In this document: positions 25,204-33,862 of the stretch, in pieces
Layout of the letters: the number at the start of each line of letters is the position of its first letter
How positions within the stretch are numbered: position 1 is the first letter of the stretch
From: Leucobacter chironomi DSM 19883
Lineage (GTDB): Bacteria; Actinomycetota; Actinomycetes; Actinomycetales; Microbacteriaceae
Length of the DNA stretch: 64,000 bases
Direction of reading: 5' to 3'
NCBI RefSeq assembly: GCF_000421845.1
Contig: NZ_ATXU01000009.1
Location: forward strand, 87,892-151,891
The notes under the pieces: model-generated
What the model saw: only the letters and a program-made list of their open reading frames with translations
Databases searched by the model: none
Told to the model about the DNA's origin: nothing
Translations under genes and position numbers: made by a program

Positions 25204-28200
25204 TCAGAGGAGGTCCTCCGCGAGGCGGCTCGGGGTGCCGAAGCGATGGGCGGTGATCGAGACCGCCTGCTCGCGCAGGTGCGGCAGCATCTCGACCCGG
25301 CCGGCCGAGACGACCTCGCCGCCGTAGACCGCGATGTCGGGGCTGCCGGCTGCGGCGTGGAAGACCTCGGCGACCTCTCGCTCGCGGGAATCGCCGGCGA
25401 CCACGCGGATCCGCGCGCCCGCGTGCGGGCCGTCCATCGCGGCGAGGTCGCGCACGCGATCCTTCCACGCCTCGTCGTCCTCGAAGTGCAGCTCGACGCG
25501 CGCGCCGACGAGGGCGGTGATGACGGGCTGCGGCAGTGCGACCGGCGTGCTCACGACGGGCGGGGCTCCGGCTGCGACACCCGCCGCGATGGCGCGCACG
25601 GAGCGGTGCAGGGGCGCGTCGGCGGTGAGGCGGATCGTGACCGGCGCCGGACGGTAGCGCAGCACGTTGCGCTCGACGCCCAGCTGCGAGGCGTCGCGCG
25701 CGATCCCGAACTCGTCGTCAAAGGCCGCGGCGTCGGATCCGAGCGCGGCGCGCAGCCACGCGACCTCTGCGGCGGCACCCGGTCGCCGGGTCACGGCCTG
25801 CTCGAAGGCGCGCAGCAGCGGCGCCGCAGACGGGCGTGGGGCGCGCAGCTCGCCGGACACGGGGGCGTCGGCCCATTCGCCGAGGCCGTGCAGATAGTTC
25901 GGGCCGCCGGCCTTCGTGCCGGCGCCGATCGCCGACTTCTTCCACCCGCCGAACGATTGCCGGCGCACGATGGCGCCCGTGATGCCGCGGTTGACGTAGA
26001 GGTTGCCCGCCTCGGTGCGGTCGAGCCAGCGCTCGACCTCGGTGCGGTCGAGCGAGTGCAGGCCGCTCGTCAGGCCGTAGTCGATCTCGTTCACGATGTC
26101 GATCGCCTCGTCGAGGGACTTCGCGGTCATGATGCCGAGGATCGGGCCGAAGTACTCGGTGAGGTGGAACTCCGACCCGCGCTGCACACCGTCGCGCACG
26201 CCGGGGCTCCACAGCTTGCTCGCGCCGTCGCGGTCGCGCGCGAGCGGGCTGTCGCTCTCGACGGGCTTCGGCTCGACGAGCCAGGTCTCGCCCGGCCCGA
26301 GCACGGTGAGACCGCGCAGCAGCTTGCCGGTGGGCGCGGAGATGACCGGGCCCATCTGCGTCTCGATCCGTTCCGGGGTGCCCACCCGGAGCGAGCGCAC
26401 GGCGTCGAGCAGCTGGCCGCGGAAGCGCTTCGAGCTCGCGACCGAACCGACCAGGATCACGAGCGAGGCGGCCGAGCACTTCTGGCCGGCGTGCCCGAAC
26501 GCCGACTGGGCGACGTCCCGCGCAGCGAGGTCGAGGTCGGCGTCGGGGGTGACGATGATCGCGTTCTTGCCGCTCGTCTCCGCGAGGATCGGCACATCGC
26601 GGCGCAGCTCGCGGAACGCGACGGCGGTCTCGTAGGCCCCGGTGAGGATCACCCTGTCGATGCGCGGATCGGCCACCAGTTTCGAAGCGAGTCCGCGATC
26701 CGCGAACTGCACGAGCTGCAGCACCTCGCGGGGCACCCCCGCCTCCCACAGCGCCTCCACCATCACCGCGCCGGAGCGTGCCGAGTTCGAGGCCGGTTTG
26801 ATGACCACCGAGGAGCCGGCGGCGAGTGCGGAGAGCACGCCGCCGGCGGGGATCGCCACCGGGAAGTTCCACGGCGGGATCACGGCGATGAGCCGCTTCT
26901 GGCGGTAGACGGCGCCGTCGACCTGTTCGAGCAGCTGGCCGAGCATCGCGTAGTAGTTCGCGAAGTCGATGGCCTCGCTCACCTCGGGGTCGCCCTGGTC
27001 GAGGGTCTTGCCGCACTCGGCGCCCATCACCTCGAGCAGCTCGGCCCGGCGCGCCTCCAGACGCTCGCCCGCGCGGACGAGGATGCGGGCGCGCTCGTCG
27101 GCGCCGAGGGCCTGCCAGGCGTCGGCGGCGGAGACACCGCGCTCGATCACCGTGTCGAGGGCGGCCGCGTCGCCGATGCGGGACGACTCGACGAGAGCCT
27201 CGCCCAGCTGCGATCCGGCCATGCGCTCGGCGATGCCGCGGCCCCACTCGCGGTTCCCCGGCAGATCCGGGTCGGTGTCGGGCGCGTTCTCGAATTCGCC
27301 GCGACGGCCCGCGGCGACGCGCGCCTCCACGCGCGCCTCGGCGCGGGCTTCGTCGAAGCGCCGGCGATCCTGCCGCCGGTTCGGAAGCGGCACGGCGGAG
27401 GATCCGGGGGAGTCGTCTTCGGCGATGGCCGCGAGCGCGTCGAGAGAGGCGAGGAAGCGCTGCTTCTCCCGCTCGAACAGGGCCTCGTCGTCGTGCAGCT
27501 CGAACACCGCCGACATGAAGTTCTGCTGGCTCGCCCCCTCTTCGAGACGGCGGATCAGATACGCGATCGCGACGTCGAACTCCTCGGGGTGCACCACCGG
27601 GGTGTAGAGCAGCAGCGACCCCACCTCGCGCTTCACCGCCTCGGCCTGGCCGGTCGCCATGCCGAGCAGCATCTCGAACTCGACACCGTCGGCGGCCCCG
27701 CGCTCCTTCGCGAGCAGCCAGGCGAGCGCCACGTCGAAGAGGTTGTGCCCGGCGACGCCGATCCGCACGTTCCGCACTCGCTCCGGGGTGAGCGCGTAGT
27801 CGAGCACGGCCTTGTAGCTCGTGTCTGATTCCTGCTTGCTGCCCCAGGTGGCGGCGGGCCAGCCGTGGATCGCGGCGTCCACCTGCTCCATCGGCAGGTT
27901 CGCGCCCTTCACGACGCGCACCTTGATGGGCGCGCCCCCGGCGGAGACGCGGCGCGCGGCCCACTCCTGCAGATCCACCATGGCGCCGAGGGCGTCGGGC
28001 AGATAGGCCTGCAGCACGATGCCGGCCTCGAGCCCCGTGAACTCGGGGCGTTCGAGGATGCGCTTGAACACGGCGACGGTGAGGTCGAGATCCTTGTACT
28101 CCTCCATGTCGAGGTTGATGAACTTCTTCGGGCTCGCGGCGTTCGCCCGCTCGAAGAGCGGCACGAGCTGGTGCTCGATGTGGGCGACCGCCTCGTCGAA

Positions 28201-28785
28201 GGCCCAGTGGTTGTGCGGCGCGACCGTGGACGACACCTTGATCGACACGTAGTCGACGTCGGCGCGGCCGAGCAGGCGATGCGTGCCGGCGAGGCGCCGC
28301 TCGGCCTCGTGCTCGCCGAGGATGGCCTCGCCGAGGAGGTTGATGTTGAGCCGCACCCCGTCGCGCTTGATCTTCGAGATGGCGGCGCCGAGCTTCGCGT
28401 CGCTCGCGTCGATGATGAGGTGGCTCACCATCTGGCGCAGCACCCGGCGGGCGATCGGCACGACGACCCCGGGCAGGGGCTTCGCCAGGGCGCCGCCCAA
28501 CCCGATCGCGCCGCGCATCGGCGCGGGCAGGAACCTCGGCGCGAGCGGGGTGAGCTCGTGCAGCTTCTTCGCGGCCGCACCGAGATCCTCCGGCCGCACC
28601 ACCCCGTCGACGAAGCCGACGGTGAAGTCGAGGCCGTTCGGGTCGCGCAGCACGCCCGCGAGTCGGGCAGCGGAGGCGTCGACTGGGAACTCGGCGGCCT
28701 CGCGCAGCCAGCGCCGCACGAGCGCGATGGCGGGTTCGGCGAGATCCTGGGGGCGGGCGACGGTGTCCGCGGTGCGACTGCTCAC
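25204..28785 (-). CDS. putA: bifunctional proline dehydrogenase / pyrroline-5-carboxylate dehydrogenase
   Basis: 1193 residues. The N-terminal half (to about 500) is an FAD-dependent proline dehydrogenase barrel (VDYVSIKVSS, RVVKGANLPME, VAGHNLF). The C-terminal half (about 560-1060) is an NAD+-linked aldehyde dehydrogenase: PWNFPVAIPAGG, the catalytic Glu in LAETSGKNA and the nucleophilic Cys in GHAGQKCSA. Roughly 130 more residues follow. It oxidises proline to glutamate with channelled P5C. No DNA-binding ribbon-helix-helix is present, so unlike enterobacterial PutA it should not repress itself; the divergent LysR gene probably does the regulation. GTG at 28785 follows AGAAAGG. Confidence 0.95.
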   Translation of the reverse strand: MSSRTADTVARPQDLAEPAIALVRRWLREAAEFPVDASAARLAGVLRDPNGLDFTVGFVDGVVRPEDLGAAAKKLHELTPLAPRFLPAPMRGAIGLGGALAKPLPGVVVPIARRVLRQMVSHLIIDASDAKLGAAISKIKRDGVRLNINLLGEAILGEHEAERRLAGTHRLLGRADVDYVSIKVSSTVAPHNHWAFDEAVAHIEHQLVPLFERANAASPKKFINLDMEEYKDLDLTVAVFKRILERPEFTGLEAGIVLQAYLPDALGAMVDLQEWAARRVSAGGAPIKVRVVKGANLPMEQVDAAIHGWPAATWGSKQESDTSYKAVLDYALTPERVRNVRIGVAGHNLFDVALAWLLAKERGAADGVEFEMLLGMATGQAEAVKREVGSLLLYTPVVHPEEFDVAIAYLIRRLEEGASQQNFMSAVFELHDDEALFEREKQRFLASLDALAAIAEDDSPGSSAVPLPNRRQDRRRFDEARAEARVEARVAAGRRGEFENAPDTDPDLPGNREWGRGIAERMAGSQLGEALVESSRIGDAAALDTVIERGVSAADAWQALGADERARILVRAGERLEARRAELLEVMGAECGKTLDQGDPEVSEAIDFANYYAMLGQLLEQVDGAVYRQKRLIAVIPPWNFPVAIPAGGVLSALAAGSSVVIKPASNSARSGAVMVEALWEAGVPREVLQLVQFADRGLASKLVADPRIDRVILTGAYETAVAFRELRRDVPILAETSGKNAIIVTPDADLDLAARDVAQSAFGHAGQKCSAASLVILVGSVASSKRFRGQLLDAVRSLRVGTPERIETQMGPVISAPTGKLLRGLTVLGPGETWLVEPKPVESDSPLARDRDGASKLWSPGVRDGVQRGSEFHLTEYFGPILGIMTAKSLDEAIDIVNEIDYGLTSGLHSLDRTEVERWLDRTEAGNLYVNRGITGAIVRRQSFGGWKKSAIGAGTKAGGPNYLHGLGEWADAPVSGELRAPRPSAAPLLRAFEQAVTRRPGAAAEVAWLRAALGSDAAAFDDEFGIARDASQLGVERNVLRYRPAPVTIRLTADAPLHRSVRAIAAGVAAGAPPVVSTPVALPQPVITALVGARVELHFEDDEAWKDRVRDLAAMDGPHAGARIRVVAGDSREREVAEVFHAAAGSPDIAVYGGEVVSAGRVEMLPHLREQAVSITAHRFGTPSRLAEDLL

Positions 28786-28862
28786 GGCTGACCTTTCTCG
28801 GGGGCGCGGTGCGCGCGGGAACGGAAGTGCTTGCTCGGCCAGTGTGGGCCGATACAAGCGTG

Positions 28863-28878
28863 AAGTACAGCGGTACTT
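28863..28878. promoter_or_regulatory. palindrome AAGTAC-N4-GTACTT in the putA/lysR gap
   Basis: Perfect 6-4-6 inverted repeat, 78 nt upstream of the putA start and 125 nt upstream of lysR. A position between divergent genes fits an operator for the LysR regulator. The centre is shorter than the classical T-N11-A LysR box, so this is a candidate only. Confidence 0.5.
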
Positions 28879-29002
28879 TTTGCCGGGTAACATGAAGCTG
28901 ATCTGAACTATTGTCGTGGCTCGCCGTCGCACGAGCCGCCCCGGCCCCTCGTACGTGCGCGGAGATCCGCCGGCATCCGATCCTCACCCCAGAAAGGCCG
29001 CC

Positions 29003-29917
29003 ATGCTCGAGATGAAGCGCCTGCGCCTCCTCTGGGAACTGCACGCCCGGGGCACCGTCGCAGCCGTGGCCGAGGCCCTCAACTACAGCCCCTCGGCCGT
29101 GTCGCAGCAGCTCGCGGTGCTCGAACGAGAAGCCGGCGCCCGACTGCTGCGGCGCACGGGGCGCACCCTCGAACTCACCCCAGCCGGCGAGGTGCTCGTA
29201 GCCGAGACCGCAGAGCTGCTCGCCGGGCTCGAACGAGCGGAGGCCGCCCTGCACCGCGTGCGCGAAGAGGTCACCGGCACGATCCGGGTCGCCGCGTTCC
29301 AGACCGCGATGCTCTCGGTGCTGCCCGGCGCGCTGCGACGACTGCGCGAGCAGTACCCCGGGCTGCGGGTCGAAGTGGTGCAGTACGAGCCGGGCGCCGC
29401 GCTGCAGGAGACATGGATCCGCAGCTTCGACCTCGTCGTCGCCGAGCAGTACCCCGGCCACGCCGCCCAGCATCTCCCGGGGCTCGACAGGCAGCCCCTC
29501 ACCAGCGACCCGATCCGCCTCGCCGTGCCGCCCCGCGGCGCCGGAGACCCCCGCTTCGACCGCGCCCGCGGCATCGAAGACCTCGCCGAGCTGCCCTGGG
29601 TGATGGAGCCCCAGGGCGCCGCCACCCGGCACTGGGCGGAGCAGGCCTGCCGCACCGCAGGCTTCGAACCCGACGTGCGCTACGAGACCGCCGACCTGCA
29701 AGCCCACATCGGCTTCATCGAATCGGGAAACGCGGTCGCCCTGCTCCCCGGCCTCGTGCACGTCGGCTCGCAGCCGCGGCTGCGACTGATCGAACTGCCG
29801 GATCGTCCCCACCGCACCGTCTTCACCGCCGCCCGCGCCTCGCAGGGCCGGCACCCCGCGCTCGCCGCCGTGCGGGAAGCGCTCGCCGCGGAGGCCGCGC
29901 AGCTGCCGTTCGAGTGA
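29003..29917 (+). CDS. LysR family transcriptional regulator, likely of putA
   Basis: 304-residue LysR-type regulator. N-terminal winged helix (residues about 1-62) with LNYSPSAVSQQLAVLERE as helix-turn-helix; substrate-binding domain from about 90 to the end. Divergently transcribed from putA with a 217-nt shared control region, the usual layout for a regulator of its neighbour. A proline or P5C effector is inferred from context only. ATG 29003 follows AGAAAGG. Confidence 0.88.
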   Translation: MLEMKRLRLLWELHARGTVAAVAEALNYSPSAVSQQLAVLEREAGARLLRRTGRTLELTPAGEVLVAETAELLAGLERAEAALHRVREEVTGTIRVAAFQTAMLSVLPGALRRLREQYPGLRVEVVQYEPGAALQETWIRSFDLVVAEQYPGHAAQHLPGLDRQPLTSDPIRLAVPPRGAGDPRFDRARGIEDLAELPWVMEPQGAATRHWAEQACRTAGFEPDVRYETADLQAHIGFIESGNAVALLPGLVHVGSQPRLRLIELPDRPHRTVFTAARASQGRHPALAAVREALAAEAAQLPFE

Positions 29918-30016
29918 GCCTCAGTTATGCAAGCGCCGAGAGTCTCAGCGCGTTCAGCTTCGCGAGCGTAAGGTGGTGCTGTCGGTATCCGACGCCCACC
30001 CGAGGAAGGGAGCTGC

Positions 30017-30712
30017 ATGAAGGTCGTCAGCTACAACCTGCGCAAGAACCGGGCCGTCACCGAGATCGGTGCGCTGGCGGATGATCACGAGATCGACGTG
30101 CTCTGCCTGCAAGAGGCGGAAGCGGTCGCCCTGCCGGCGCACCTCGGGCACATGTCGCTCGTGCACGCCACCGAGCGCAACCGCCTCGGGCTCGCGATGT
30201 ACGTGCGAGAGGATCGGTTCTTCGCGCGATCGGCGCACACCTTCCAGCTCAAGAAATCGCTGCACGACCGCCTGCTCGCGCCCGCCCACGAGCGACTGCT
30301 GGGCGCGCGCCTGCACGACTCCGAGACGAGCCGCGACTTCGTGGTCGCGTCGTTCCACGCCGCCCCGCTCACCGCGCTGAACTCGCTGCGACGGCACCAG
30401 ATCCACGCCGCCCTCGGAGAGCTGCGCGCACTCGGCCCGGGGCTGCCCGCGCTCATGGTGGGCGACTACAACTACCCCGTCTTCAAGGGTCGCCTCGACA
30501 CCGAGATGCGCGACCACGGCTACGAGCTGAGCCTGAGCGACAAGCGCACCTACACCCGCTACAAGATGTTCCGGGGGCACTTCGACTTCGCGACCTCGTC
30601 GGGCATCGACATCTCGAGCGTGCGCACCCTCGACCGCGGCCTCTCCGACCACCTGCCCATCATGGTGTCGGCGGCGCTGCGAGAGGACTCCCGGGTGCCC
30701 GTCCCCGCGTAG
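30017..30712 (+). CDS. endonuclease/exonuclease/phosphatase family protein
   Basis: 231-residue protein of the metal-dependent EEP fold (DNase I / exonuclease III / sphingomyelinase group). Core residues: Asn in SYNLRKN at residue 7, metal-binding Glu in CLQEAE near 34, VASFHAA, VGDYNYP near 148 and the catalytic SDHLPI near 216. No signal peptide, so cytosolic. Substrate cannot be told from sequence; it might act on nucleic acid, inositol phosphates or phospholipids. A TAAGGT -10-like box lies about 45 nt upstream. It stands alone, converging with the phosphonatase-like gene. Confidence 0.8.
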   Translation: MKVVSYNLRKNRAVTEIGALADDHEIDVLCLQEAEAVALPAHLGHMSLVHATERNRLGLAMYVREDRFFARSAHTFQLKKSLHDRLLAPAHERLLGARLHDSETSRDFVVASFHAAPLTALNSLRRHQIHAALGELRALGPGLPALMVGDYNYPVFKGRLDTEMRDHGYELSLSDKRTYTRYKMFRGHFDFATSSGIDISSVRTLDRGLSDHLPIMVSAALREDSRVPVPA

Positions 30713-30783
30713 GGGTTTCGCGGGCGCGGGCTGCTTGCTTCTGCCTGCCTGCCTGCCTCTGTCCCTACCCCCCTCCCGCAGCT

Positions 30784-30857
30784 CACCCCCGTCGAAAGGC
30801 GGATAACGCAGGAACTCCCGCGCGGAGAGCTGTGAAATCCGCCTCTCGGCGGGGGTG
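30784..30857. repeat. extragenic inverted repeat, 21-nt arms, 32-nt loop
   Basis: Arms 30784-30804 and 30837-30857 pair over 21 positions with one G-T wobble and one mismatch. It sits in the 186-nt gap between two convergent genes, flanked on the left by a GCCT tetranucleotide run (about 30741-30758) and on the right by a run of eight G (about 30871). Could be a bidirectional terminator or a mobile palindromic (REP/MITE-like) element. Confidence 0.75.
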
Positions 30858-30898
30858 CTGGGGGCTCAAGGGGGGGGCAGGGGCTTGGGGCTTGGGGG

Positions 30899-31624
30899 TC
30901 AGGCTTGAGTGGCGAGGTGCGCCGGGACCTCGGCGACCGAGCCGAGCAGCGCCGTGTACGGCTGCCCCTCGAAAGCCGGCCGGTCGAGCTTGCCCGAGAG
31001 CACGCCGATCGTGATCGCCGCGCCCGCGTTCGCGCCGGCCTGCACGTCGACGGCGGTGTCGCCGGCGACCAGCACCTCGGCGACCGCGAGCGTGCCGGTG
31101 AGCTCCATGGCGCGGTGGATCATGTACGGCGCGGGCCGCCCGGCGGCCACCTCGTCGCCGCAGACGAGCGCGTCGACGACCGTGCCCGCAGCGCCGTCGT
31201 GCTCGGCGGGCGCCGCGGCCGGCTCGCCGACGGTCCAGCCGAGCTGATCGAGAATGCCCTCGGCCACGTCGCGCGAGAACCCGGTGGTGAGCGCGACCCG
31301 CACGCCGGAGGCGCGGAGAGCTGCGATCGCCTCGGGCACCCCGGCGATCGGGATCGGGGGCCGGGCGGTGTAGAGCTCGTCGAGGATGGCGCGGAACCTG
31401 TCGAATGCGGCGTCGACCCGGTCGGCTGGCTGCAGCGGATCGCCGCCGCCGAGCTCGATGAGCGCGGTGATGGCGGCCCGCTTCTCGGTGCCCATCCACG
31501 TCTGCAGGTCGGCGGGGGAGACCGGCACCCCGGTCTCCTCGACCGCGAGGCGCAGCGCGTCGTAGACGGCGCCGCCGTCGTCGATGGTGGTGCCGGCCAT
31601 GTCGAAGACGGCGAGAGTGATCAT
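30899..31624 (-). CDS. phosphonatase-like HAD hydrolase (PhnX-related)
   Basis: 241-residue HAD enzyme expected to cleave a C-P bond after the amino group has been removed from an aminophosphonate. It starts FDMAGTTIDD: nucleophile Asp8 with Ala at +2, the mark of phosphonatases as opposed to ordinary HAD phosphatases. In the cap, WMGTEKR places Lys48 where PhnX has its Schiff-base lysine. Later motifs: TTGFSR near 106 and the acidic GDTAVDVQAGANAG near 198. The family is a known computational neighbour of DadA-like FAD oxidoreductases in phosphonate loci, exactly as here. The gene follows the GntR regulator on the same strand, 103 nt later. Confidence 0.85.
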   Translation of the reverse strand: MITLAVFDMAGTTIDDGGAVYDALRLAVEETGVPVSPADLQTWMGTEKRAAITALIELGGGDPLQPADRVDAAFDRFRAILDELYTARPPIPIAGVPEAIAALRASGVRVALTTGFSRDVAEGILDQLGWTVGEPAAAPAEHDGAAGTVVDALVCGDEVAAGRPAPYMIHRAMELTGTLAVAEVLVAGDTAVDVQAGANAGAAITIGVLSGKLDRPAFEGQPYTALLGSVAEVPAHLATQA

Positions 31625-31727
31625 GCGGGTGCTCCTGGTGGATCGGGGTTGGGGTCTGGGCGTGGGAGGAATCGGGGCCGAACAGGGCCCCGCTCCCGCG
31701 GAGAGGGGCGCAGGACGCGTCGGAGCG

Positions 31728-32507
31728 TCAGAGGGCGCGGTCGAAGAGATCGACGTCGGCGCTGCCGGCCTGGCGCGTCAGCGGGGTGCGGTGCTCGGCG
31801 CTGTTCTCGACCACGAAGGTGGCCATCGCCGGCAGGTAGCGGTCGTCGGCGGTCTCGATGACTGTGCCGAGCACGTCGTAGGCGAGGCGGCGCACGCGCA
31901 GCAGGGGCGCCCCGGGTTGCACGTGCAGCTGCTCGACCTCGAGAGGGTGGGCCGCGACGGCGTCGATCACGTGGCGGGCGCGCACGGGCACCACGCCGGC
32001 GGTGCACAGCGTCTGGTAGATGCTGCCGCCGTCGAGGTCGGCCGAGAGCAGATGCCTGCCGATCTCGTACGGGAAGAGCGATCGTTCGAGCATGGCGGGC
32101 TTGCCGTCGAGCAGTCGCAGCCGGATGATCTCGACGACCGGGGTGTCGGGTTCGATCTGCAGCTCGCGCGAGATGTCCTCGGTCGCCGGGCGCCGGCTCG
32201 CCTCGATGACGCGCTGGCCCGGCACGAGCCCCAGCTCGCGGGCCCACTCGGTGAACGACATGAAGGTGTCGAACGACTGCGCGGGCGCGGTGCGCTGCAC
32301 GCGGGGCGGCGCCCCGCGCCGGCCGCTGATCATGCCCTCGGCGCGCAGCGCCGCCAGCGCCTGGCGCACAGGGCCGCGCGAGGTGCCGAACTCGGCGACG
32401 AGCGATTTCTCGCTGGGCACGCGGTCGCCGGGCTGCCAGACGCCGGTGCGGATGCGGTGCACCATCTCGGCGTACAGCCGTGCGTGGAGCGGTGAGCTGT
32501 CGGTCAT
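31728..32507 (-). CDS. GntR family regulator with UTRA domain (HutC/PhnF type)
   Basis: 259 residues. The N-terminal winged helix (about 5-72) contains the GntR pattern WQPGDRVPSEKSLVAEFGTSRGPVRQ split across helices 2-3; the UTRA effector-binding domain spans about 95-240. This subgroup includes PhnF-type regulators of phosphonate genes. It sits between the HAD hydrolase (same strand) and the divergent oxidoreductase/transport operon, so it probably controls both. Effector would be a phosphonate or its breakdown product (inference). Confidence 0.88.
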   Translation of the reverse strand: MTDSSPLHARLYAEMVHRIRTGVWQPGDRVPSEKSLVAEFGTSRGPVRQALAALRAEGMISGRRGAPPRVQRTAPAQSFDTFMSFTEWARELGLVPGQRVIEASRRPATEDISRELQIEPDTPVVEIIRLRLLDGKPAMLERSLFPYEIGRHLLSADLDGGSIYQTLCTAGVVPVRARHVIDAVAAHPLEVEQLHVQPGAPLLRVRRLAYDVLGTVIETADDRYLPAMATFVVENSAEHRTPLTRQAGSADVDLFDRAL

Positions 32508-32612
32508 GCGGTCAGCCTACAAGTTGTCTGTACTAGTCGGAATGCTCGCCGATGACCGCTGGGTGAACGGGTAGTGACGATCTCCGGTCGCTCCATGGCG
32601 CACCGTGAACGC

Positions 32613-32648
32613 TTGAAGAACACCGCAGCGAAAAGTTGTAATGATTAC
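32613..32648 (+). promoter_or_regulatory. promoter and candidate GntR operator of the phosphonate operon
   Basis: TTGAAG (32613-32618), 18-nt spacer, TGTAAT (32637-32642). The perfect palindrome GTAAT-G-ATTAC (32638-32648) overlaps the -10 box, well placed for repression. A related AGTTGT word also precedes TTGTCTGTACTA near the GntR start (about 32523-32535), perhaps a second, weaker site. Confidence 0.5.
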
Positions 32649-32672
32649 TTTCGAGGCTTCACCATCGAAGTC

Positions 32673-33794
32673 ATGACCTCCTCGCACTCCGCACCGCACG
32701 TCGTGATCGTCGGCGCCGGCATCGTCGGCCTCGGCCACGCCGTCGCCGCGCTCGACGCCGGCTGCCGCGTGACCGTGATCGAACAGGACGCCGCCGCGGT
32801 GCTCGCGAGCGTGCGCAACTTCGGCCACGTCTGCACGTCTGCCCAGGCGGGCGAGCTGGGCGAACTCGCACTCGAGGCGAATCCGATCTGGCTCTCGCTC
32901 GTCGAGCGCGCGGGCGTAGAGGCGCGCCGATCCGGCACCCTCGTCGTGGCCCGATCGGCCGCCGAGGAAGCGGTGCTGCACGAGTTCTTCGCCGAGCGGG
33001 CCCCCGAGGGCGCGCGGCTCGTGACCGGCGCCGAGGCGGGCGCGCTGCTGCGGATCCCGGATCCCTCCCGGCTGCGCGCCGGAGCGCTGCTGCCCGCCGA
33101 CCTCACCGCCGACCCCCGCTCCGCGGTGGCGCGCATCGCCGCCTGGGTCGACGCCCACGAGCGCGGCGAGGTGCGATTCTCGACCGCGGTGCGCGAGGTG
33201 CGCGAGGGCGCGGTGGAGACGAGCCGAGGGCGGATCGACGCCGACCACGTGGTGGTCGCGGCCGGCCACCTCGTCGGCCGGCTCTTCCCCGGGATCGCCG
33301 AGCAGGGCCGCGTGCAGGAGTGCGCGCTGCAGATGATGCGCGTGCGCGCCCCGCGCGAGATGGGGCTCGGCCCCGCCGTGCTCACCGGAACCTCGATGCT
33401 GCGCTACGGCGCCTTCGCCGGCCCCGCCGCCGAGGCGCTGCGCGCCGAGATCCGCGCCTCCCGACCCGAACTGCTCGAGATCGACGCCAACGTGATGTTC
33501 ACCCAGCAGGCCGACGGCACGCTGCTCGTGGGCGACTCACACGCGAGCCACGACACCGCGCCGCCGTTCCTCGACGAGCGCTGGTCGCAGATCCTGCTCG
33601 ACGAGACGGCCGCGCTGCTCGACACACCGCGCCTCGACGTGCTCGCACGCTGGCAGGGCCTCTACGCCACGAGCGGCGAGCAGGACATCCTGCGCGCGGC
33701 CCCGGCCCCGGGCGTCTCCGTGGTCGCCGTGACCACGGGCGTCGGCATGACCGTGGGCCTCGCCCTGGGCGCCCGCACCATCGCCACCCTCTAG
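32673..33794 (+). CDS. FAD-dependent amine oxidoreductase of a phosphonate pathway (DadA-like)
   Basis: 373 residues. N-terminal Rossmann dinucleotide motif VIVGAGIVGLGHA (about 9-22) and a C-terminal FAD-contact segment (AVTTGVGMTVGLALG). Related to D-amino-acid/sarcosine-type oxidases. Members paired with PhnX-like hydrolases have been proposed to deaminate or N-dealkylate aminophosphonates to the aldehyde the hydrolase then splits. First gene of an operon with phnD, phnC and phnE. ATG 32673 is chosen over an upstream in-frame ATG at 32574 because it starts directly before the Rossmann strand; the earlier start would include the promoter. Confidence 0.85.
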   Translation: MTSSHSAPHVVIVGAGIVGLGHAVAALDAGCRVTVIEQDAAAVLASVRNFGHVCTSAQAGELGELALEANPIWLSLVERAGVEARRSGTLVVARSAAEEAVLHEFFAERAPEGARLVTGAEAGALLRIPDPSRLRAGALLPADLTADPRSAVARIAAWVDAHERGEVRFSTAVREVREGAVETSRGRIDADHVVVAAGHLVGRLFPGIAEQGRVQECALQMMRVRAPREMGLGPAVLTGTSMLRYGAFAGPAAEALRAEIRASRPELLEIDANVMFTQQADGTLLVGDSHASHDTAPPFLDERWSQILLDETAALLDTPRLDVLARWQGLYATSGEQDILRAAPAPGVSVVAVTTGVGMTVGLALGARTIATL

Positions 33795-33799
33795 ACCAC

Positions 33800-33823
33800 C
33801 CGCCGGTCGATCGCGACCGGCGG
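33800..33823 (+). other. intercistronic hairpin before phnD
   Basis: Perfect 9-bp stem CCGCCGGTC/GACCGGCGG (33800-33808 with 33815-33823) and 6-nt loop, in the 68-nt gap between the oxidoreductase and phnD. May protect the phnD message so that the binding protein is made in excess. Confidence 0.5.
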
Positions 33824-33862
33824 TCGGACCTTCACACCGCACCACACACCACAAGGAGAATC

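Noticed and set aside
25718..29854. Very long minus-strand open frame across putA and lysR in another phase
   Set aside because: Its translation is repetitive Arg/Ala/Pro sequence; it runs through two well-supported genes and their control region.
30720..30898. G-quadruplex or phase-variation tract (GCCT run, G8 run)
   Set aside because: The tracts lie between convergent genes, outside any coding start or promoter, so no switching role is apparent.
32574..32672. Earlier ATG for the FAD oxidoreductase
   Set aside because: The extra 33 residues would cover the predicted promoter and palindrome and have no family similarity.
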